From the NCBI RefSeq assembly GCF_014191725.1, contig NZ_JACHWZ010000019.1, positions 1 through 64,000 of the forward strand: 64,000 bases of DNA, in the 5' to 3' direction. This DNA comes from Microbulbifer rhizosphaerae. GTDB lineage: Bacteria; Pseudomonadota; Gammaproteobacteria; Pseudomonadales; Cellvibrionaceae. The notes beneath the pieces are model-generated. The model did no database searches. It worked only from the letters and a program-made list of their open reading frames with translations, and was not told where the DNA came from. This document shows, piece by piece, positions 18,818 through 29,137 of this stretch; the stretch's first letter is position 1; each line of letters starts with the position of its first letter. Made by a program: the position numbers and the translations under genes.

Positions 18818-19569
18818 TGCGCGTCGCTCTCCTCATCCGGCTGCGGGTTTTCCTCACTCGTCTCCGTCGCCTCGGTGGCCGGCGCGCTGTCTTCCACTTC
18901 TGTGGCAGCGGGCTCGGCGACAGCCAGGCTCTCGACCTTCATTTCCAGCAGGCGGCGGTTGCCCTGCTGCTCTGGCAGCAGTTGTGTCAGCGCCTGCTGG
19001 TAGGCAGTGCGGGCTGCGGCTTTATCGCCTTGTTGCAAGAGGATATCGCCGCGGGTCTCCGAGTAGAGGGCGGAAAACGCCGGCGGCACATCGGCACTCA
19101 CCAGTTCCAACCCTTCTCCCGGCTTGCCGCGGGCGGCCAGTACCGTCGCCAGACGGCGTTTGGCGAGCAGCTTGAGGGATTCCTCATCGCTGTTGTCCAG
19201 GACCCACTGCAGTTCGCTGGCCGCAGTCTCCAGATCATTGCCCTCCGCCGACAGCGCCGCGAGCCGCAGGGAAGCCTGGCTGGCGTAGATGCGTTTGGCA
19301 AAGTTCTCTTTCAGCTGCTGTGCCAGGCTCTTGGCGGTGGTCAGCTGCTTGTTGTCCGGCTGGCCCTCGTTGGCAGATACCGCTTCCACAAAGCTCTGGT
19401 AGAGGTTGGAGGCCTCTTCGGCCTTGCTGCGCTCGCTGGTCTGCCACCACTGGTAGCCAAAATAACCCACCAGTGCCAGGACCACGCCAGTGACTATGCC
19501 CCTGCCGTTTTCCGCCCACCAGCGTTTGAGGGATTCTATTTGTTCTTCTTCGGTTAGATGGTCAGCCAT
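18814..19569 (-). CDS. yfgM: YfgM-like inner-membrane TPR protein
   Basis: 251 aa. A cytoplasmic N-terminus (EEEQIESLKRWWAENGR) is followed by one transmembrane helix (about 24-42, IVTGVVLALVGYFGYQWW) and a periplasmic TPR region up to about 210. The acidic Ala/Glu/Thr-rich tail after about 215 is low complexity and not conserved. In E. coli YfgM is an ancillary SecYEG-associated protein working with the chaperone PpiD. The hisS-yfgM-bamB-der order supports the assignment. Confidence 0.9.
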   Translation of the reverse strand: MADHLTEEEQIESLKRWWAENGRGIVTGVVLALVGYFGYQWWQTSERSKAEEASNLYQSFVEAVSANEGQPDNKQLTTAKSLAQQLKENFAKRIYASQASLRLAALSAEGNDLETAASELQWVLDNSDEESLKLLAKRRLATVLAARGKPGEGLELVSADVPPAFSALYSETRGDILLQQGDKAAARTAYQQALTQLLPEQQGNRRLLEMKVESLAVAEPAATEVEDSAPATEATETSEENPQPDEESDAQ

Positions 19570-19608
19570 TCTCTATTTCGCCTTTCCTGTAAATTCCATG
19601 ATCTTCCT

Positions 19609-19675
19609 GTAGGAGTAGCGGGCCTGTGGCCCGCAAGCCGAGCTGGAGCTCGGCGTTCCCAGGGGCCGCTCCTAC
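19609..19675. repeat. Composite family A/B repeat between hisS and yfgM
   Basis: Outer arms GTAGGAG ... GCCGCTCCTAC are of family A type. The interior holds the family B pair GCGGGCCTGTGGCCCGC and CCGAGCTGGAGCTCGG. It shows that the two families nest. Confidence 0.75.
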
Positions 19676-19685
19676 ATATTTCTTT

Positions 19686-20948
19686 TTAGCTCTGTAGCAA
19701 AGCGGGCAGCTCGGCGAGTGCCACGGTCTGCTGCGGTTCATCGGAGCGCAGGTATTTCACCGTCACCTGGCCGGCGGCCGCCTCGTCCTCGCCGATAATC
19801 AGCGCGAAGTCAGCGTTGCTTCTGTCGGCCTTTTTCATCTGGCTTTTGAAGCTGCCGCCGCCGCAGTGAGTCTGCAGGCGCAGCCAGGGCAGTTCGTCGC
19901 GCAGCCGCTCCGCGGCGGCCAAAGCGGACGATTGTACCTCACCTACCGCCACCAGGTAGGCATCCACCTGTTGTTCCAGTGTGTCCGGCAGCACATCCAG
20001 GGTCTCCAGCAGCAGCACCAGCCGCTCCACCCCCAGGCCAAAGCCCACTGCCGGGGTGGGCTTGCCGCCCATCTGCTCCACCAGGCTGTCGTAGCGGCCG
20101 CCGGCACAAACGGTGCCCTGGGCACCGAGGCTGTCGGTCACCCACTCAAAAACCGTTTTGCCATAGTAGTCGAGGCCGCGCACCAGCCGTGTATTGATCT
20201 CGTAGGCGACGCCGGCGGCATCGAGCATTTCGCGCAGGCTGGCGAAGTGAGCCGCGGATTCGCTGTCGAGAAAGTCCAGTAGACAGGGGGCATCCGCCAG
20301 CAGTTCCTGGGTCTGGGCATTTTTGCTGTCGAGAATGCGCAGGGGATTGCGCTCCAGGCGCCGCTGGCTGTCCTCATCCAGCCGCTCCCGGTGGGCGGTG
20401 AGATATTCCACCAGCGCCTCCCGATAGGCGGCGCGGCTGGCGGAGCTGCCCAGGGAGTTGAGCTGCAGTTTCACCTGGTCGGAAACACCCAGCTGGCGCC
20501 ACAGGCGGGCGGTCATCACCAGGATCTCCGCATCGATATCCGGCCCATCGATGCCGAACACCTCCACGCCGAACTGGTGGAACTGGCGCAGGCGGCCCTT
20601 CTGCGGGCGCTCGTAGCGAAACATGGGTCCGGTGTACCAGAGCCGCTGGGGAGAGGTGAGCAGGTTGTTCTGGATGGCCGCGCGCACAGTGCCAGCGGTA
20701 CCTTCGGGACGCAGGGTGACGCTGTCGCCGCTCTTGTCGTCGAAGGTGTACATCTCCTTCTCCACGATATCCGTGGACTCCCCCACCGCGCGGCTGAACA
20801 GCTGGGTGGCCTCCAGCAGCGGGGTGCGGATTTCGCTGTAGCCGTAGCGGGCGAAGAGTTCGCTGAGGGCTGACTCCACGTACTGCCAGGCGGGCGATTG
20901 CCCCGGCAGCAGGTCGTTCATGCCGCGTATTGCGCGAAGTTGTTTCAA
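19686..20948 (-). CDS. hisS: Histidyl-tRNA synthetase
   Basis: 420 aa, the normal length. Class II motifs: motif 2 around [21 protein letters not shown], the histidine-specific blocks [13 protein letters not shown] and CAGGRYDSL, and motif 3 [16 protein letters not shown]-terminal anticodon-binding domain covers about 330-420. It charges tRNA-His in the cytoplasm. It lies downstream of ispG on the same strand with 169 bp between them. Confidence 0.97.
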   Translation of the reverse strand: MKQLRAIRGMNDLLPGQSPAWQYVESALSELFARYGYSEIRTPLLEATQLFSRAVGESTDIVEKEMYTFDDKSGDSVTLRPEGTAGTVRAAIQNNLLTSPQRLWYTGPMFRYERPQKGRLRQFHQFGVEVFGIDGPDIDAEILVMTARLWRQLGVSDQVKLQLNSLGSSASRAAYREALVEYLTAHRERLDEDSQRRLERNPLRILDSKNAQTQELLADAPCLLDFLDSESAAHFASLREMLDAAGVAYEINTRLVRGLDYYGKTVFEWVTDSLGAQGTVCAGGRYDSLVEQMGGKPTPAVGFGLGVERLVLLLETLDVLPDTLEQQVDAYLVAVGEVQSSALAAAERLRDELPWLRLQTHCGGGSFKSQMKKADRSNADFALIIGEDEAAAGQVTVKYLRSDEPQQTVALAELPALLQS

Positions 20949-20993
20949 CGGTGTTCCTTAATTTTTAACTCGAATTTGTTCGCTTTGTCGGAC

Positions 20994-21117
20994 TCCCCCG
21001 GGAACGCGGAGCTCCAGCTCCGCACGCGGACCGCAGGCCCGCTTTGGGCGATCGCAGGAGTACGCCGGGCGCGCCTGCCGGCGCGATGCGGAGCTGGAGC
21101 TCCGCGCTCCCAGGGGA
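20994..21117. repeat. Family B double-hairpin repeats, inverted pair between ispG and hisS
   Basis: One copy reads GCGGAGCTCCAGCTCCGC then GCGGACCGCAGGCCCGC (about 21006-21042). A second, inverted copy (GCGGAGCTGGAGCTCCGC) ends at about 21105. A GCCGGGCGCGCCTGCCGGCGCG hairpin-type stretch, written here as GCCGGGCGCG and CCTGCCGGCGCG, lies between them. Together they fill the ispG-hisS gap. Confidence 0.7.
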
Positions 21118-22230
21118 TTACGCCTTGGCGATAATGTCCGCTTCCCGCTCCGCCTTCGCCGCGGCCTTTTCCCGGATCAGGCGCTCCAGGTCGTCGACCA
21201 GATTTTCATTGGTAAACTTGCGGTTTGGCTGGCCGTCCACGTAGATGGCGTGGCTGGGGGTTCCGCCGGCGAGGCCGATATCCGCTTCCTTCGCCTCGCC
21301 GGGGCCGTTGACGATGCAGCCGATCACCGCCACGTCCAGTGGCGTGGTGATGTCTTCCAGGCGCGTCTCCAGTTCGTTCATGGTTTTCACTACGTCGAAG
21401 TTCTGCCGCGAGCAACTGGGGCAGGCGATAAAGTTGATGCCCTTGGTGCGCAGGCGCAGGCTTTTGAGCAGGTCCCAGCCCACTTTCACTTCTTCCACCG
21501 GGTCCGCGGCCAGGGAGACCCGCAGGGTATCGCCGATGCCGTCCAGCAGCAGAGCGCCCAGGCCGATGGCGGACTTGACCGTGCCGGAACGCAGGCCGCC
21601 GGCCTCGGTGATGCCCAGGTGCAGCGGTTGTTCGATCAATTGCGCCAGCTTGCGGTAGGCGGCGGTGGCCATGAAGATGTCGGACGCCTTGACGCTCACC
21701 TTGAAGTTGTGGAAATCCAGGCTGTCGAGGATCTCCACATGGCGCAAAGCGGATTCCACCAGCGCGTCCGGGGTGGGCTCGCCGTATTTTTTCTGCAGGT
21801 CCTTTTCCAGGGAACCGGCATTGACGCCGATGCGGATGGGGATGTTCAGGTCGCGGGCCTTGTCCACCACGGCGCGAATGCGCTTCTCGCGGCCGATATT
21901 GCCGGGGTTGATGCGCAGGCAGTCCACCCCCAGGTCAGCGACACGCAGGGCGATGCGGTAGTCGAAGTGGATATCCGCTACCAGCGGCACATCCACCTGT
22001 TTCCTGATCTCGCCGAAAGCCTCGGCGGCGTCCATGCTGGGCACGGACACCCGCACGATGTCGGCGCCGGCCGCCTGCAGGCGCCGGACCTGGTCCACGG
22101 TGGCGGCCACATCGCAGGTATCGGTGTTGGTCATGCTCTGCACCGAGATGGGCGCTCCGCCCCCTACGGGCACATCGCCCACCATAATCTGGCGCGATAC
22201 GCGGCGAACGATGGGGGATTCAAATTGCAT
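21118..22230 (-). CDS. ispG: 4-hydroxy-3-methylbut-2-en-1-yl diphosphate synthase IspG
   Basis: 370 aa, as in E. coli. The N-terminal TIM-barrel carries [17 protein letters not shown] and [12 protein letters not shown]. The C-terminal half holds the [4Fe-4S] cysteines in [12 protein letters not shown] and [16 protein letters not shown]. IspG converts methylerythritol cyclodiphosphate to HMBPP in the MEP isoprenoid pathway. It lies downstream of rodZ, as in most gammaproteobacteria. Confidence 0.97.
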   Translation of the reverse strand: MQFESPIVRRVSRQIMVGDVPVGGGAPISVQSMTNTDTCDVAATVDQVRRLQAAGADIVRVSVPSMDAAEAFGEIRKQVDVPLVADIHFDYRIALRVADLGVDCLRINPGNIGREKRIRAVVDKARDLNIPIRIGVNAGSLEKDLQKKYGEPTPDALVESALRHVEILDSLDFHNFKVSVKASDIFMATAAYRKLAQLIEQPLHLGITEAGGLRSGTVKSAIGLGALLLDGIGDTLRVSLAADPVEEVKVGWDLLKSLRLRTKGINFIACPSCSRQNFDVVKTMNELETRLEDITTPLDVAVIGCIVNGPGEAKEADIGLAGGTPSHAIYVDGQPNRKFTNENLVDDLERLIREKAAAKAEREADIIAKA

Positions 22231-22346
22231 AGACTGACCCGGCAGTTTCAGATGCTGAAAAACGAGGGGGAATTATAGAGAGATTGGGCACAAACCTACA
22301 GGGCCCGGCGAGCGGAGCAAGCCCCGCTGCGACTCCGGATTACCGA

Positions 22347-23321
22347 TTACTCGCCGACTATAAGCTTGCGGGTGCGACGGTTGCCGGTGGGGCCGCTGGC
22401 GACCGGCTCACCCCGGTAGCGCACCCGGGTGCCGCTGGCGTTGCCCAGCATCAGTTCGAACGGCGGCTGACCCTCCAGGGTCACCTGGCTGCCCGCCGAT
22501 TTCAGTTTGGCCAGCAGCACCGCGCCGCTGGCATCCCTTACCTCGATCCAGGACTCCTCGTCGAAATACAGTTCCAGCTGCGACGCGTCGCCAGTACCGG
22601 GAGCGGCAGCCAGAGCGGGGAGCATCTCCGGCTCCGCTTCGGTTCCGGACGCCGGGAGCGGCTCTGGAGCCGGCTCGGACTCACTGGCGGCAACTTCGGA
22701 TTCAGGCTCTTCAACCGGTGGGGTATTCACCGCAGGCTCTTCCGCCTGGGGATCGGGCTCCGGCGCCTTCTCCCCCGCTATGGATGTGGGCGCCGCGTCC
22801 ACGGCGGGCTCTTCAATCTCCGGCGCCACTCCGGTGTCAAAGGGGTGGTTGTCGGTGGAGAATGTCGGCGGAGCCAGGTCCCGGCCGTGCAGCCACCAGA
22901 AGACCCCGGCCACCACTAACAAAGGCAGCAGCGCTAAACCGCGCAGGCTGCGGCGGGGCTTGCTTTCCATTACCGGGGCGCGGCGCACATGGTCCAGCAG
23001 GGCGCGGCTCTCCTCTTCCGCGGCACTGTAGCCGGAAAAGGCCTGCAGTACCGGTTCGGCGTCGATACCCAGCTCCTTGCAGGCGTTGCGGATGTAGCCC
23101 CGCACATAGAGAGCCCCCGGCAGGCGGTCGTATTCATCCCGCTCGAGCAGCTCCAGTTTGCCCAGTGTCATACACAGACGACGGGACAGCTCTTCCAGGC
23201 TCAGGCCTGCCCGCTCGCGCGCACGCCGGAGCTGGCTGCCGGGGGAGTTGTCCAGATCCTGGGACACATCTTCGCGCTCCTGCGCCGCGAGGTTCGAAGT
23301 GTCGGAGCTGTTATCCGTCAT
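22347..23321 (-). CDS. rodZ: Cell-shape protein RodZ (helix-turn-helix / single-span membrane protein)
   Basis: 324 aa. A cytoplasmic HTH domain covers about 27-95 (LRRARERAGLSLEELSRRL, then YDRLPGALYVRGYIRNACKE). One transmembrane helix lies at about 127-144 (LRGLALLPLLVVAGVFWWL). A periplasmic Pro/Glu/Ala-rich linker leads to a C-terminal beta-domain (DUF4115-like) from about 240, with LELYFDEESWIEVRDASG. RodZ links MreB to the elongasome. Its start overlaps the end of pilW by 11 bp. Confidence 0.93.
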   Translation of the reverse strand: MTDNSSDTSNLAAQEREDVSQDLDNSPGSQLRRARERAGLSLEELSRRLCMTLGKLELLERDEYDRLPGALYVRGYIRNACKELGIDAEPVLQAFSGYSAAEEESRALLDHVRRAPVMESKPRRSLRGLALLPLLVVAGVFWWLHGRDLAPPTFSTDNHPFDTGVAPEIEEPAVDAAPTSIAGEKAPEPDPQAEEPAVNTPPVEEPESEVAASESEPAPEPLPASGTEAEPEMLPALAAAPGTGDASQLELYFDEESWIEVRDASGAVLLAKLKSAGSQVTLEGQPPFELMLGNASGTRVRYRGEPVASGPTGNRRTRKLIVGE

Positions 23322-24087
23322 GGGCCATCATCTCTTTGTATTTCAGCGCTTCCGCCGAATAGGGATAGAGGTTTTTCAGCGCCAGGGCGTAGCTCCTTTC
23401 CTTGTCCCGGTTGCCAAAGATCTTCTCGATGCGGATGCCCAGCCAAAGGGATTGGGGGACCTGACGGCTTCCTTCCGCAAACCTGTCCAGGTAGCGCTTG
23501 GCCTGCGAGTACTCGCCGGCATCGAACTTCAGCTCAGCCAGCTCCAGCAGCGCCTGGGGCAGGTTCGCGTTCAGCGCCAGGGCGCGGGTATAGGCCTTCT
23601 CTGCCGCCTCCACCTTGCCCAGCTTGAGGGCGGTGCGGCCATAGTTGGCCAGCGCGTAGGAGCGACGGCCGTAGGTGAGGTCCTCGGAAGCCCGCTCAAA
23701 CTGCTCCAAGGCGTCTGCGTAGCGCTCCTGCTGGTAGAGGAAGGCGCCGTAATTAGTGCGAGCCATGGAGAAATCGCTGTCGTAGCGCAGGGCTTTCTTG
23801 AAGTGGGACTCGGCCACGTCCAGTTCGCCGTCCATCTGGTACAGCAGGGCCAGGCCGTGGTGGGCCTGGGGGTTTCTCTTGCCCAGTTTGAGTGCTTCGA
23901 GGAAGTGGCGGCGGGCAGCTTCGCGGCCACCGTTCTGCAGATAGCGCAGGCCCAGTTGCACGTGGGTCTGCAGCGCCTTGTCCAGGTCGATCTCCTGGCG
24001 CTGCGGCATTCCAGTGGTTACGCAGCCGCCCAGTAGCACACTGAGTAGCAATCCCGCCAGGAACGGGGAAAAGAGTTTCGCCAACAC
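23311..24087 (-). CDS. pilW: Type IV pilus assembly lipoprotein PilW/PilF
   Basis: 258 aa. The lipoprotein signal has lipobox LLGGC (Cys near residue 22), followed by about six TPR motifs (for example ARRHFLEALKLGKRNPQAHH and AEKAYTRALALNANLPQAL). This protein is the pilotin that places the PilQ secretin in the outer membrane. The rlmN-pilW-rodZ-ispG order is conserved in pseudomonads and relatives. The start ATG lies 29 bp after the rlmN stop. Confidence 0.93.
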   Translation of the reverse strand: MLAKLFSPFLAGLLLSVLLGGCVTTGMPQRQEIDLDKALQTHVQLGLRYLQNGGREAARRHFLEALKLGKRNPQAHHGLALLYQMDGELDVAESHFKKALRYDSDFSMARTNYGAFLYQQERYADALEQFERASEDLTYGRRSYALANYGRTALKLGKVEAAEKAYTRALALNANLPQALLELAELKFDAGEYSQAKRYLDRFAEGSRQVPQSLWLGIRIEKIFGNRDKERSYALALKNLYPYSAEALKYKEMMAHDG

Positions 24088-24116
24088 GACATCACCTGTG
24101 TTTTTTATAGTGGCGC

Positions 24117-25310
24117 TCAGCCGACGATTCGCACCGGCTGTTCCGGACTCCTTTCCTCCGCCAGTAGTTCCCCCTCCCTGGAAGTCACCCGCCCGGCGTC
24201 GCGGTAGCGCTCGGAGCGGCGGGTGCGATCGTTGACACTGCCGGCCAGTTGGCCGCAGGCCGCGGCGATATCGTCGCCGCGGGTGGTGCGCACAGTTACG
24301 GTAAAGCCTTTGTCCAACAGAATCTGTTGAAAGCGTCGCAAAGCGTTGTTACTGACCCGCTGGTAGTCCGACAACTCGAACGGGTTAAAGGGTATCAGAT
24401 TTATCTTCACCGGCACATCGCGCAGCAGTTCCGCCAGTTGCTCGGCGTGCTCGGGACGGTCATTGACCTCACGCATCATGGTGTACTCGATGGTCATTTT
24501 TCGGTGGGTATCCGGCATGCGCTCGATGTAGCGCTTGGCGGAGTCCAGCAGCATCGCTATCGGGTACTTTTTGTTGATGGGCACCAATTGGTTGCGCAGC
24601 TCGTCGTTAGGCGCGTGCAGGGAGATGGCCAGGCTCACGTCGGTCACGTCCGCCAGCCGGTCCAGCGCCGGCACTACGCCGGAGGTGGAGAGGGTCACCC
24701 GGCGCTTGGAGATGCCGTAAGCATTGTCCTCCATCATCAGGTTCATGGCGTCGACCACATTGTCGAAGTTGAGCAGGGGCTCGCCCATGCCCATCATCAC
24801 CACATTGGTCACCTTGCGCGGGCGCTCTTGCTTACTCTTTGGGGGCTGCAGCTGGCCGAAGGATTTACAGGCGATCCACACCTGGCCGATGATCTCGGCG
24901 GCGGTCAGGTCGCGGTTGAAACCCTGCTTGCCGGTGGCGCAGAAGCTGCAGTCCAGGGAACAACCCACCTGGGAGGAGACACAGAGGGTGCCGCGGTCGC
25001 CGTCGGGGATATAGACCGTCTCGATGGCGCTGCCCCCGGATACCCGGATCAGCCACTTGCGGGTGCCGTCGGCGGAATCCCACTGGCCCAGCACCTCCGG
25101 AGCGCTGATCTCGGCGATCCCGGCCAACTTTTCACGCAGCGCCTTGCTGACGTTGGTCATCTGCGCGAAATCGTCCACGCCGTTCTGGTGAATCCACTTC
25201 AGCACCTGCACCGCGCGAAAGCGCTTCTCGCCCAGGGACTCGAAGAAAGCCGCGAGCTTGTCCAGGGACAGGCCCAGCAGATTGGTCTTGGCGGTTTCAG
25301 TGCTACTCAT
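24117..25310 (-). CDS. rlmN: Dual-specificity rRNA/tRNA methyltransferase RlmN
   Basis: 397 aa, slightly longer than the E. coli enzyme (384). It is a radical-SAM enzyme: the cluster motif is CSLDCSFC in [20 protein letters not shown]. Other family blocks are [25 protein letters not shown] and [18 protein letters not shown], and a near-C-terminal conserved Cys ([11 protein letters not shown]) is the methyl-carrying residue. It methylates C2 of A2503 in 23S rRNA and of A37 in some tRNAs. Confidence 0.96.
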   Translation of the reverse strand: MSSTETAKTNLLGLSLDKLAAFFESLGEKRFRAVQVLKWIHQNGVDDFAQMTNVSKALREKLAGIAEISAPEVLGQWDSADGTRKWLIRVSGGSAIETVYIPDGDRGTLCVSSQVGCSLDCSFCATGKQGFNRDLTAAEIIGQVWIACKSFGQLQPPKSKQERPRKVTNVVMMGMGEPLLNFDNVVDAMNLMMEDNAYGISKRRVTLSTSGVVPALDRLADVTDVSLAISLHAPNDELRNQLVPINKKYPIAMLLDSAKRYIERMPDTHRKMTIEYTMMREVNDRPEHAEQLAELLRDVPVKINLIPFNPFELSDYQRVSNNALRRFQQILLDKGFTVTVRTTRGDDIAAACGQLAGSVNDRTRRSERYRDAGRVTSREGELLAEERSPEQPVRIVG

Positions 25311-25330
25311 GGGATTACCTTCTTCCCGGG

Positions 25331-25356
25331 CCCCTCTCCCACTAATGGGAGAGGGG
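25331..25356. repeat. 11-bp-stem hairpin between ndk and rlmN
   Basis: CCCCTCTCCCA (25331-25341), loop CTAA, TGGGAGAGGGG (25346-25356). No T-run follows on either strand, so it is more a dispersed hairpin (compare 48187-48203) than a terminator. It lies just downstream of the ndk stop and upstream of the rlmN start. Confidence 0.6.
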
Positions 25357-25364
25357 AGGAAAAT

Positions 25365-25793
25365 TTAGCTGCGGGGGCAGATCTCGTCGTCTGCGAAAAA
25401 GTAGCTCACTTCGCGGGCGGCAGATTCTGCAGAATCGGAGCCGTGCACGGCGTTGGCGTCGATGCTCTGGGCGAAGTCGGCGCGGATGGTACCCGGGGCC
25501 GCTTCCTTCGGGTTGGTGGCGCCCATCAGGTCGCGGTTGGCAATGACGGCATTTTCGCCTTCCAGAACCTGCACCACTACCGGACCAGAGGTCATAAAGT
25601 CCACCAGGTCTTTGAAGAAGGGGCGCTCTTTGTGCTCGGCGTAGAAGCCCTCGGCTTTCTCGCGGGACAGCTGCAGCATTTTCATGGCGACGATACGCAG
25701 GCCAGCTTTCTCGAAACGGCTTTCTATTTCGCCGATCACATTCTTGGCAACCGCATCCGGCTTGATGATGGAAAGAGTGCGCTCCAGGGCCAT
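25365..25793 (-). CDS. ndk: Nucleoside diphosphate kinase
   Basis: 142 aa from ATG 25793, supported by GGAG six bases upstream and the normal family length of 141-143. Conserved motifs are [10 protein letters not shown] at the N-terminus, the ATP-site block [20 protein letters not shown] (seen with Ile for the first Val) and the phospho-histidine motif [12 protein letters not shown]. It transfers gamma-phosphates between nucleoside triphosphates and diphosphates. It lies between iscX and rlmN, the usual place in this group. Confidence 0.97.
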   Translation of the reverse strand: MALERTLSIIKPDAVAKNVIGEIESRFEKAGLRIVAMKMLQLSREKAEGFYAEHKERPFFKDLVDFMTSGPVVVQVLEGENAVIANRDLMGATNPKEAAPGTIRADFAQSIDANAVHGSDSAESAAREVSYFFADDEICPRS

Positions 25794-25928
25794 GTTTTTC
25801 TCCAGTCTAGTGTTGTTACATATAGAAAGAGCAACCGCAGTTGCTCTTCGTGCTGTTCCTGTGCCGCCCTTTGCGGCGGGCGGATTATACGGGTAATTGA
25901 TCAGCTTTTGTACTCTGCTGTTTCCCGT

Positions 25929-26072
25929 TGTAGAAGCGGCCCATGGCCGCGACAAATCGGCAGGCTTGTCGATTTAGACGCCGAAGGCGCCCAAAAGGTG
26001 AGCACCATGGACGGTGCGTATCAGCAGTCTCGCTTCGTAGACAGTCCGATCGCGGCCAACGGCCGCTCCTAC
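25929..26072. repeat. Family A REP pair enclosing a family C double hairpin
   Basis: The left arm is GTAGAAGCGGCCCATGGCCG from 25929; the right arm (CGGCCAACGGCCGCTCCTAC) ends at 26072. Inside, at 25977-26023, are GACGCCGAAGGCGCC and GCACC ATGGA CGGTGC, a family C unit with the same layout as 17548-17595. It occupies the iscX-ndk gap. Confidence 0.75.
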
Positions 26073-26085
26073 AGAAATGAGAGGA

Positions 26086-26280
26086 TTATTCCAGTTCCTC
26101 GATCCAGGCGGCCTGGATGGCCTCGAGGATCTTTTCCCCGCAACGCGACGGGTCGTCCTCGAAATCGGGCAGCTCCATGATCCAGTTGCGCAAATCGACG
26201 AAGTTGACCGCAATCGGGTCCACATTCGGATGCGCCTCCGCCAGTTCGATGGCGATATCGTGAATATCGGTCCACTGCAT
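26086..26280 (-). CDS. iscX: Fe-S assembly protein IscX
   Basis: 64 aa, the standard size, starting MQWTDIHDIAIELAEAHPNV. Conserved acidic helices and DPIAVNFVDLRNWIMELPDF match the family. IscX binds iron and IscS and modulates Fe-S cluster assembly. It is the last gene of the isc operon, 45 bp after fdx. Confidence 0.96.
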   Translation of the reverse strand: MQWTDIHDIAIELAEAHPNVDPIAVNFVDLRNWIMELPDFEDDPSRCGEKILEAIQAAWIEELE

Positions 26281-26325
26281 GACTGTTCTTTTCCTTTCTT
26301 TCCACCCTGGGCTGTGACCAACCCG

Positions 26326-26664
26326 TCAGTGTTTTTCTGAAACCTGATTGATAGTGTACTTGGGAATTTCAACCACCAGGTCCTCGTCGTCCACGATGGC
26401 CTGGCAGGAGAGGCGGGATTCCGGCTCCAGGCCCCAGGCCTTGTCCAGCAGATCCTCTTCCAGTTCGTCCGGCTCGCCCAGGGAATCGAATCCTTCGCGC
26501 ACGATCACGTGGCAAGTGGTGCAGGCACAGGATTTCTCGCAGGCGTGCTCGATTTCGATACCGTTCTCCAGCGCCGCGTCGCAGACGCTGACACCGCTCT
26601 CCACTTCCACCACCTTGCCCTCGGGGCAGATTTCGGCGTGGGGCAAAAATACGATTTTTGGCAT
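26326..26664 (-). CDS. fdx: ISC-type [2Fe-2S] ferredoxin
   Basis: 112 aa. Cluster ligands are CEKSCACTTC plus a later Cys in SRLSCQAIV, the adrenodoxin-type CX5CX2C...C arrangement. It supplies electrons to IscS/IscU during cluster formation. It is 80 bp downstream of hscA; that gap holds a short GTAGGGGCGAAC ... GTTCGCCCCTAC hairpin (about 26693-26722). Confidence 0.96.
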   Translation of the reverse strand: MPKIVFLPHAEICPEGKVVEVESGVSVCDAALENGIEIEHACEKSCACTTCHVIVREGFDSLGEPDELEEDLLDKAWGLEPESRLSCQAIVDDEDLVVEIPKYTINQVSEKH

Positions 26665-26692
26665 AGGTTGCTAACTCGCTATGGTCTCAAGC

Positions 26693-26722
26693 CGTAGGGG
26701 CGAACCTTGTGTTCGCCCCTAC
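26693..26722. repeat. Short palindrome between hscA and fdx
   Basis: GTAGGGGCGAAC, a short central loop, then GTTCGCCCCTAC. It has the GTAGG head of family A but a different arm. No T-run, so it is not an obvious terminator. Confidence 0.7.
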
Positions 26723-26744
26723 GGCGGGGATCGCGGGAGATCCC

Positions 26745-28604
26745 TTATTTATCAAATTCATCCAGCGTGTGGCCCTGCATGGCGCGCCTGATGGAGGCAT
26801 CCATGCGCCGCGCAGCGAAGGGCTCGGACAGCTGGTTGAGCGCTTCGATGCGCCGGCGGATCTCCTCGGCGTCGCCGCCGTTGTGGGCGAAGCGCAGCGC
26901 CTCGGCAGCCCGTTCCAGTTCGTCCAGTTCGCGCCCACTGAGCAGTTCCGCGCCGTTCTCCTGCAGCGCAGCAAGCAGGCTCTCCAGGCTGCGCTCCGCC
27001 TCCACCTGGGCCTCGCGCAGGGCGCGGGCGGCGATGTCCTCCTCCGCGTGGGCGTAGGAATCCTGCAACATACGCGCGATATCGCCGTCCTCCAGTCCGT
27101 AGGAGGGTTTGACGGTGACATCCGCGCTGACGCCGCTGCTCTTTTCCATCGCGGCCACCGACAGCAGGCCGTCGGCGTCCACCTGAAAAGTCACGCGGAT
27201 ATGCGCCGCGCCCGCCACCATGGGCGGTATGCCGCGCAATTCGAAGCGCGCCAGGGAGCGACAGTCCTTCACTAGCTCGCGTTCACCCTGCACCACGTGG
27301 ATCGCCATGGCGGTCTGGCCGTCCCTGAAGGTAGTGAATTCCTGGGCCTTGGACACGGGAATGGTGGTATTGCGCGGTATCAGTTTCTCCGTGAGCCCGC
27401 CCATGGTTTCTATACCCAGGGATAGCGGGATCACATCGAGCAGCAGCAGGTCGTCCCGGGATTTGTTGCCCACCAGTACGTCCGCCTGCAGTGCGGCGCC
27501 TATGGCCACTACCTGGTCCGGGTCGATATCCGCGTGGGGGGCGCGGCCGAAAAACTCTTCCACCCGCTCGCGCACCTGCAGGGTTCGGGTGGAGCCGCCC
27601 ACCAATACCACTTCGCCCACTTCCCCGGCGCTCACGCCGGCGTCGCGCAGCGCGCGCCGGCAGGCGCGCAGGGTCTTGTCGATCAGTGGGTTCAACAGTT
27701 CCGCCATGCCGGCGCGGTCCAGGGTGCCGCGCCAGTCGCCGTAGGCGAGTTCCACCTGCTGCTGTTGCGCCAGCGCCTCTTTCGCGGCACAGGCGCTGTC
27801 CAGCAGCGCGCGCTGGGCCGCTGCGTCCAGGTCCGTCCCCAACCCCGCCTGTTCCGCCACCCAGGTGGCGATGGTGCGGTCGAAGTCGTCGCCGCCCAGG
27901 GCGGTGTCGCCCCCGGTGGCCATAACCTCGAAGACACCGCGGGACAGGCGCAGGATGGAAATATCGAAAGTGCCGCCGCCCAGGTCGTAGACCGCGATCA
28001 GACCTTCCTCACCCTTGTCCAGGCCGTAGGCAACTGCCGCCGCGGTGGGCTCATTGAGCAGGCGCAGTACCTTCAGCCCCGCCAGCCGCGCAGCATCCTT
28101 GGTGGCTTGGCGCTGGGCATCGTCGAAATAGGCGGGCACGGTGATCACCGCGCCGTCCAGTTCGCCGCCCAGCGCGGCGGAGCCGCGCTGGTAAAGCGTC
28201 TTGAGGATTTCTGCGGACACCTGCACCGGATTGACCGGGCCCGCCGCCGTTTCTATCGCAGGCATGCCCCCGTCACTGTCCACAAACTTGTAGGGCAGTT
28301 GTTCACCGAAACTCTTTACATCGGCGATACCGCGCCCCATCAGGCGCTTAATCGAAATCAGCGTATTGTAGGGATCCTCGCCGGCGCGGGTGCGCGCCGC
28401 GGCACCCACGGTAATTCCGTCCGCGGCGTAGTGCACCACCGACGGCAGTATTACGCTGCCGTCCTGCGTCGCTATGGCCTCCGCAGTGCCGCTGCGCACA
28501 GTCGCCACCAGCGAGTTGGTGGTACCCAGGTCTATGCCCACCGCGCGCTTGCGCTGGTGGGGTTCCGGGGTCTGGCCGGGTTCGGAAATCTGCAGTAGTG
28601 CCAT
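26745..28604 (-). CDS. hscA: Fe-S cluster chaperone HscA (Hsp70 family)
   Basis: 619 aa from ATG 28604, which lies 2 bp after the hscB stop. Hsp70 signatures: [52 protein letters not shown] and [16 protein letters not shown]. The substrate-binding domain begins at about residue 390 ([15 protein letters not shown]). HscA, stimulated by HscB, drives transfer of clusters from IscU to acceptor proteins using ATP. Confidence 0.97.
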   Translation of the reverse strand: MALLQISEPGQTPEPHQRKRAVGIDLGTTNSLVATVRSGTAEAIATQDGSVILPSVVHYAADGITVGAAARTRAGEDPYNTLISIKRLMGRGIADVKSFGEQLPYKFVDSDGGMPAIETAAGPVNPVQVSAEILKTLYQRGSAALGGELDGAVITVPAYFDDAQRQATKDAARLAGLKVLRLLNEPTAAAVAYGLDKGEEGLIAVYDLGGGTFDISILRLSRGVFEVMATGGDTALGGDDFDRTIATWVAEQAGLGTDLDAAAQRALLDSACAAKEALAQQQQVELAYGDWRGTLDRAGMAELLNPLIDKTLRACRRALRDAGVSAGEVGEVVLVGGSTRTLQVRERVEEFFGRAPHADIDPDQVVAIGAALQADVLVGNKSRDDLLLLDVIPLSLGIETMGGLTEKLIPRNTTIPVSKAQEFTTFRDGQTAMAIHVVQGERELVKDCRSLARFELRGIPPMVAGAAHIRVTFQVDADGLLSVAAMEKSSGVSADVTVKPSYGLEDGDIARMLQDSYAHAEEDIAARALREAQVEAERSLESLLAALQENGAELLSGRELDELERAAEALRFAHNGGDAEEIRRRIEALNQLSEPFAARRMDASIRRAMQGHTLDEFDK

Positions 28605-28606
28605 TT

Positions 28607-29131
28607 TCAATCCAACAGGTCTTCTTCCAATTCTTCCACCTGCCGCTGCAATTTGCTCAGAAACTGCAACTTGAGCAGGGAGCTTTTGCCAGCTTCCAGG
28701 TCGCCCGCGGCGAACACGCCGGCAAAATGTTTCTGCTCGCCGGAGAAGAGGTGGCGCACCTCGTCAGCCAGTTCGTCGAGCACCGCCGCCGGGTCCTGCG
28801 CCTCGCGCGCTTCCTCCAGGCGCTCGCGCAGCACCATCTGTTTCATCAGGAAGTCGGCGTCGGCGGTGGTCTGCTCGGGGCTCACTTCCACCCCGGCCAA
28901 CTTCAGCAAATAGCCGGCGCGCAGCACCGGGTCGCGCAGCGTCGTGTGCGCCTCATTGATCCGCGCCGCATACTGCATCGCCAGCAACTGTTCGCGTTCC
29001 GACTTGGATACGTACTTGTCCGGGTGGAATCCCCGCTGCAGCTCGCGGTAGCGCTCGGCCAGGGCCGCGCGATCGATTGCGAACGCGGGTTTCAGGCCGA
29101 ATATTTCGAAATAAGTTTGGTTCAGTGCCAT
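28607..29131 (-). CDS. hscB: J-domain co-chaperone HscB
   Basis: 174 aa. The N-terminal J-domain contains the HPD motif ([16 protein letters not shown]). The C-terminal three-helix IscU-binding domain follows from about residue 85. The ATG at 29131 is preferred over the one 6 bp upstream because AGG lies nine bases before it; both are possible, and the sequence immediately upstream is a repeat. HscB recruits IscU to HscA and stimulates its ATPase. Confidence 0.95.
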   Translation of the reverse strand: MALNQTYFEIFGLKPAFAIDRAALAERYRELQRGFHPDKYVSKSEREQLLAMQYAARINEAHTTLRDPVLRAGYLLKLAGVEVSPEQTTADADFLMKQMVLRERLEEAREAQDPAAVLDELADEVRHLFSGEQKHFAGVFAAGDLEAGKSSLLKLQFLSKLQRQVEELEEDLLD

Positions 29132-29137
29132 ATCCAT

